A DNA stretch of 64,000 bases from Armatimonadota bacterium (GTDB lineage: Bacteria; Armatimonadota; Fimbriimonadia; Fimbriimonadales; Fimbriimonadaceae). Shown here piece by piece: positions 61,805 through 64,000 of this stretch (its first letter is position 1; every line of letters begins with the position of its first letter). The notes beneath the pieces are model-generated. The model made no database searches, was not told the origin of the DNA, and saw nothing but the letters and a program-made list of their open reading frames with translations. A program made the position numbers and the translations under genes. Location of the stretch: assembly GCA_025360125.1 (NCBI GenBank), contig JANYCU010000021.1, forward strand, positions 62,001 to 126,000, given 5' to 3'.

Positions 61805-62686
61805 TTAATTATGACTGGTTGCAGGCTGAGATGCCTTTGGAACTTCGGGATTCGGGTCCAATTGAACGTGCTGAGGAAGTTCGCTCATCATATCTTTGGC
61901 TGATTTGAATTCATAGCCTTTAGCTCGAACCATATCAATCAGCTTTGGCAATGCGGCGGCGGTGATTGGGTTATCGTGAAGCAGAATAATCGCACCGGGC
62001 CGAAGTTGCTTCTCGACGAAATAGATGATTTTTTCCGGGGTGATTGCAGCTTCTTTTTGCTGGTCAGCGGTGAGTTCTTCCTTGGTGACGGTACCAATAA
62101 AGTCCTTCGCACCGATGACGTAGCTCATGAGGATGTCGCCCTTTTGTTTTACGACGGAAAGGACTATGTCGTTATAGCGATTGTGAGGCGGGCGGAAAAG
62201 AACCATTCGCTTACCCGTGGCATTTTCAACTGCGCGATCACATCGATTTATTTGGTCAAAGACCTTTTCTCGGCTGATCGTATCCAGAGCGATGTGGTCG
62301 TAGGTGTGATTTCCGAGCGCATGACCTTCGTCCATGATCATCTTCACTAGGTCGGGGTTCCCTTCTACTTGCTTACCAACGACAAAGAATGTCGCAGGAA
62401 CGTGTTTGTCTTTGAGGGTTGCGAGCAGAGATCGGCAAGAGAGTGGGTGAGGTCCGTCATCAAACGAGATCGTGACTTCTTTCTTTTCTCGAACGCCTTT
62501 GTACCAAATTCTCTTTTCAGGATCGAAAAGGTCTCGTCCAGCCGCCCGATCTGCCCAGTAGGCAGGAGAAATAGATTTAGCTAGACCGCCAGCTTCTCCT
62601 CGAACTCGGAAAGCTTCATAAGCATAAAAAACCACTCCTGCCCCGGCTATTCCGAGGACAATGGAGAGGTTTTTTGAAGGGCGCAT
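61805..62686 (-). CDS. Polysaccharide (peptidoglycan/chitooligosaccharide) deacetylase, CE4
   Basis: 293 aa. An N-terminal hydrophobic anchor (about residues 8-25) precedes a NodB-homology domain: ISFDDGPHPLSC (catalytic Asp pair), GNHTYDH (metal His), RPPHNRYND and ILLHDNPITA (catalytic His). It would de-N-acetylate peptidoglycan or another surface polymer. The start codon follows the rpmE2 stop by 17 nt and the gene precedes glyA by 12 nt. Whether it uses peptidoglycan is inference. Confidence 0.9.
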   Translation of the reverse strand: MRPSKNLSIVLGIAGAGVVFYAYEAFRVRGEAGGLAKSISPAYWADRAAGRDLFDPEKRIWYKGVREKKEVTISFDDGPHPLSCRSLLATLKDKHVPATFFVVGKQVEGNPDLVKMIMDEGHALGNHTYDHIALDTISREKVFDQINRCDRAVENATGKRMVLFRPPHNRYNDIVLSVVKQKGDILMSYVIGAKDFIGTVTKEELTADQQKEAAITPEKIIYFVEKQLRPGAIILLHDNPITAAALPKLIDMVRAKGYEFKSAKDMMSELPQHVQLDPNPEVPKASQPATSHN

Positions 62687-62703
62687 AGTGTCTAAAGCTA
62701 TGC

Positions 62704-62949
62704 TTATTTGCCCGTTTGCTGACCGTATCGTCGCATGAATTTCTCAACGCGACCTGCGGTATCCACAAGCTTCTTTTGACCCGTGTAGAACGGATGGCTA
62801 AACGCGCTGATTTCCAAGTTGATCACAAAGTGATCCAGTCCGTCAATATTTCGGACGTTATTGGATTTCATTGTGGAAACACCTGTCCATTCGTGTTCTC
62901 CGTCCACGTACAAAATAGGATTCAAAGTTGGGTGCATTCCGTCTTTCAT
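62704..62949 (-). CDS. rpmE2: Large ribosomal subunit protein bL31, type B
   Basis: 81 aa bL31 lacking the CxxC Zn ligands, which defines the zinc-independent type B (sequence shows no Cys). Typical residues are MKDGMHPTLNPILYVD, the central STMKSNNVRNIDG and the C-terminal FSHPFYTGQKKLVDTAGRVEKF. GGAGAA lies just before the ATG. In many bacteria this form is induced under zinc starvation, but here no Zur box is apparent. It opens the rpmE2-deacetylase-glyA unit. Confidence 0.95.
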   Translation of the reverse strand: MKDGMHPTLNPILYVDGEHEWTGVSTMKSNNVRNIDGLDHFVINLEISAFSHPFYTGQKKLVDTAGRVEKFMRRYGQQTGK

Positions 62950-63047
62950 TATTTCTCCAGCGAGAGAGTATTATACCTAACAATTTCCCTTCAGATTCAA
63001 GGTTCAATACCCGACAAGATTAATGGGTTTCTCAGGAATTGCTGGTT

Positions 63048-63851
63048 ATGACATCTGTAAACGTTGCTCCTTTACCGCCAACGGCTGCAATGCTGCTTAT
63101 AAAGAGCACTTTGCAGGATACTCGGTCAACCCTTACGGTGCTTTCCTCAGATCTGTTGGTTTCTCGTACCGTTTCGATGGTTTGTGAGATGATCGGCTTT
63201 GAAGGACCGCTGATTCACATTGTTCAGCAGTGCGGTCCTCGGGCTTTATCTCAACTTGCGATTGCGTCCGACTTGTGGATTTCGGGTTCTCGGGTTAAAT
63301 GCAAGACGATTTCCAGTTCCCACATGTCGTTGGGGAGTATGGTGGTCGCTATTTTGACTCCTTCAGCATTAGAGCAAGATATCAATACCGTCGACTCGTC
63401 GCTCCAAGTGCGGGCTTCTGCCTTTGGACTCTTTTCTGCCCTTGCTTACAGTTTGGTGGCACGACAATTACCTCAGCAATTTGATGACGCGGCAGCGATC
63501 GCCCAGTATCGTCAAATTCCTTTAAATGATGCCTATCGGAATGTGGTGGGCTGTTCGATTCAAGAGGAAGCAGGGCGATTGGCAAAGGCGTGGCACTTGT
63601 CAAGGGAGCTCACAATTGCTTTGCAGGGACCGAAGGATTTTGACCTGACACGCGAAGAGCGGCTTATTGTCGGGGCGACTGAAGTTGCAACTATCGCGGC
63701 TCAAAGTGCAGGCGTCGGTATTGAACCTTGGCCCTATACGATTAAGACGGACAAGATTGAGCAGATTGCCCTCATTCAGGCTATGGGTATGCGAGCTCGA
63801 CGCGTATCCAGCCTGCTTGAAGGTGCGGTAACGAAATTAAGGGCAGCCTGA
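63048..63851 (+). CDS. HDOD-like domain protein, degenerate
   Basis: 267 aa from ATG 63048. The opening LPPTAAMLLIKSTLQD and the C-terminal CSIQEEAGRLAKAWHLSRELTIALQGP correspond to the start (LPPLPAVAxxIL) and end (HxExGxxLxxxWxLPxxL) of an HDOD domain. The catalytic HD is absent, as always in HDOD. The middle is weakly conserved and carries the segment RTVSMVCEMIGFEG. HDOD proteins are signalling adapters. It is divergent from rpmE2. Confidence 0.62.
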   Translation: MTSVNVAPLPPTAAMLLIKSTLQDTRSTLTVLSSDLLVSRTVSMVCEMIGFEGPLIHIVQQCGPRALSQLAIASDLWISGSRVKCKTISSSHMSLGSMVVAILTPSALEQDINTVDSSLQVRASAFGLFSALAYSLVARQLPQQFDDAAAIAQYRQIPLNDAYRNVVGCSIQEEAGRLAKAWHLSRELTIALQGPKDFDLTREERLIVGATEVATIAAQSAGVGIEPWPYTIKTDKIEQIALIQAMGMRARRVSSLLEGAVTKLRAA

Positions 63852-64000
63852 GGAGGTTGGGAGCCAACTAAAATTCTCCATCTAGGTCAATGACTGAAAC
63901 TACTCCTGTGAACTTCGTTCCTCGGTTGGCCTGAACGGATCCTTTCTAAGTTTTGATGGTTCATGCTCACCGATCCCTCTTTCAAAAAGGGATATCTCGT
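63852..64000. other. Non-coding tail of the window
   Basis: No gene is seen. A hairpin ATCCCT-CTTTCAAAA-AGGGAT lies near 63976-63993, and the 14-nt segment GAACTTCGTTCCTC near 63911 repeats one at 46684. The sequence is cut by the window end. Confidence 0.4.

Overview
The window is 64 kb of a bacterial chromosome with roughly balanced base composition, dense and mostly vertically inherited gene content, and no phage, conjugation or CRISPR genes. Gene content and protein style point to an Armatimonadota bacterium, probably near Fimbriimonadia: tandem DinB-fold genes, tyrA-aroA-cmk next to dapA, a FadN-type fused beta-oxidation enzyme, GH172, TIGR04222, DUF1990 and TIGR01777 proteins, and many very short signal peptides. 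That assignment is inference from remembered families, not from a search.

Layout. 1-6.5 kb: the 3' part of tsaD, then a tightly overlapping minus-strand operon (HD-GYP phosphodiesterase, degenerate HD-GYP-like protein, GT-C glycosyltransferase, Xer recombinase). 6.4-11.4 kb: acyl-CoA dehydrogenase, the infC-rpmI-rplT translation operon and a fused 3-hydroxyacyl-CoA dehydrogenase/enoyl-CoA hydratase. 11.4-15.2 kb: tyrA-aroA-cmk-dapA. 15.4-18.1 kb: a small membrane protein, galE and a glycosyltransferase. 18.1-24.6 kb is the most disturbed part: genes interrupted by single in-frame stops, a decayed GyrB Toprim-like gene, a truncated copy of the acylase 5' end, a DUF4272-like remnant, and partial tRNA-Glu copies beside the intact tRNA-Glu. 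24.7-37.7 kb: mostly single-gene units (DUF1905, CrtA-like, glycosidase, three DinB-fold genes, EamA transporter, PaiB, GH172, thrC, pnuC, cupin, S9 peptidase). 37.7-43.2 kb: an FHA membrane protein, a Gly/Cys-rich TIGR04222 protein, DUF1003, and divergent mntH/mntR around clear palindromic operators. 43.2-50.5 kb: TlpA-like thioredoxin, sedolisin lipoprotein, DUF1990/TIGR01777 pair, SnoaL, aldo-keto reductase and GNAT. 50.6-59.6 kb: NahK-like kinase, mfd, MobA-like protein, MFS transporter and a polytopic membrane protein. 60-64 kb: rpmE2-polysaccharide deacetylase-glyA and an HDOD-like protein.

Two regulatory styles coexist. Some genes have Shine-Dalgarno sites (aroA, tlpA-like, rplT, rpmE2, galE-linked glycosyltransferase). 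Many others have a TAnnnT -10 hexamer only 5-7 nt before the start codon and no Shine-Dalgarno site, which implies leaderless mRNAs.

The most interesting signals are the Toprim relic without its acidic catalytic residues, the tRNA-Glu fragments carrying an identical palindromic insertion in the T-loop, the widespread leaderless architecture, an infC gene apparently starting at AUA, a captured acylase promoter/leader in front of a formylglycine-generating-enzyme-like lipoprotein, and a three-copy dispersed structured repeat with conserved internal spacing.
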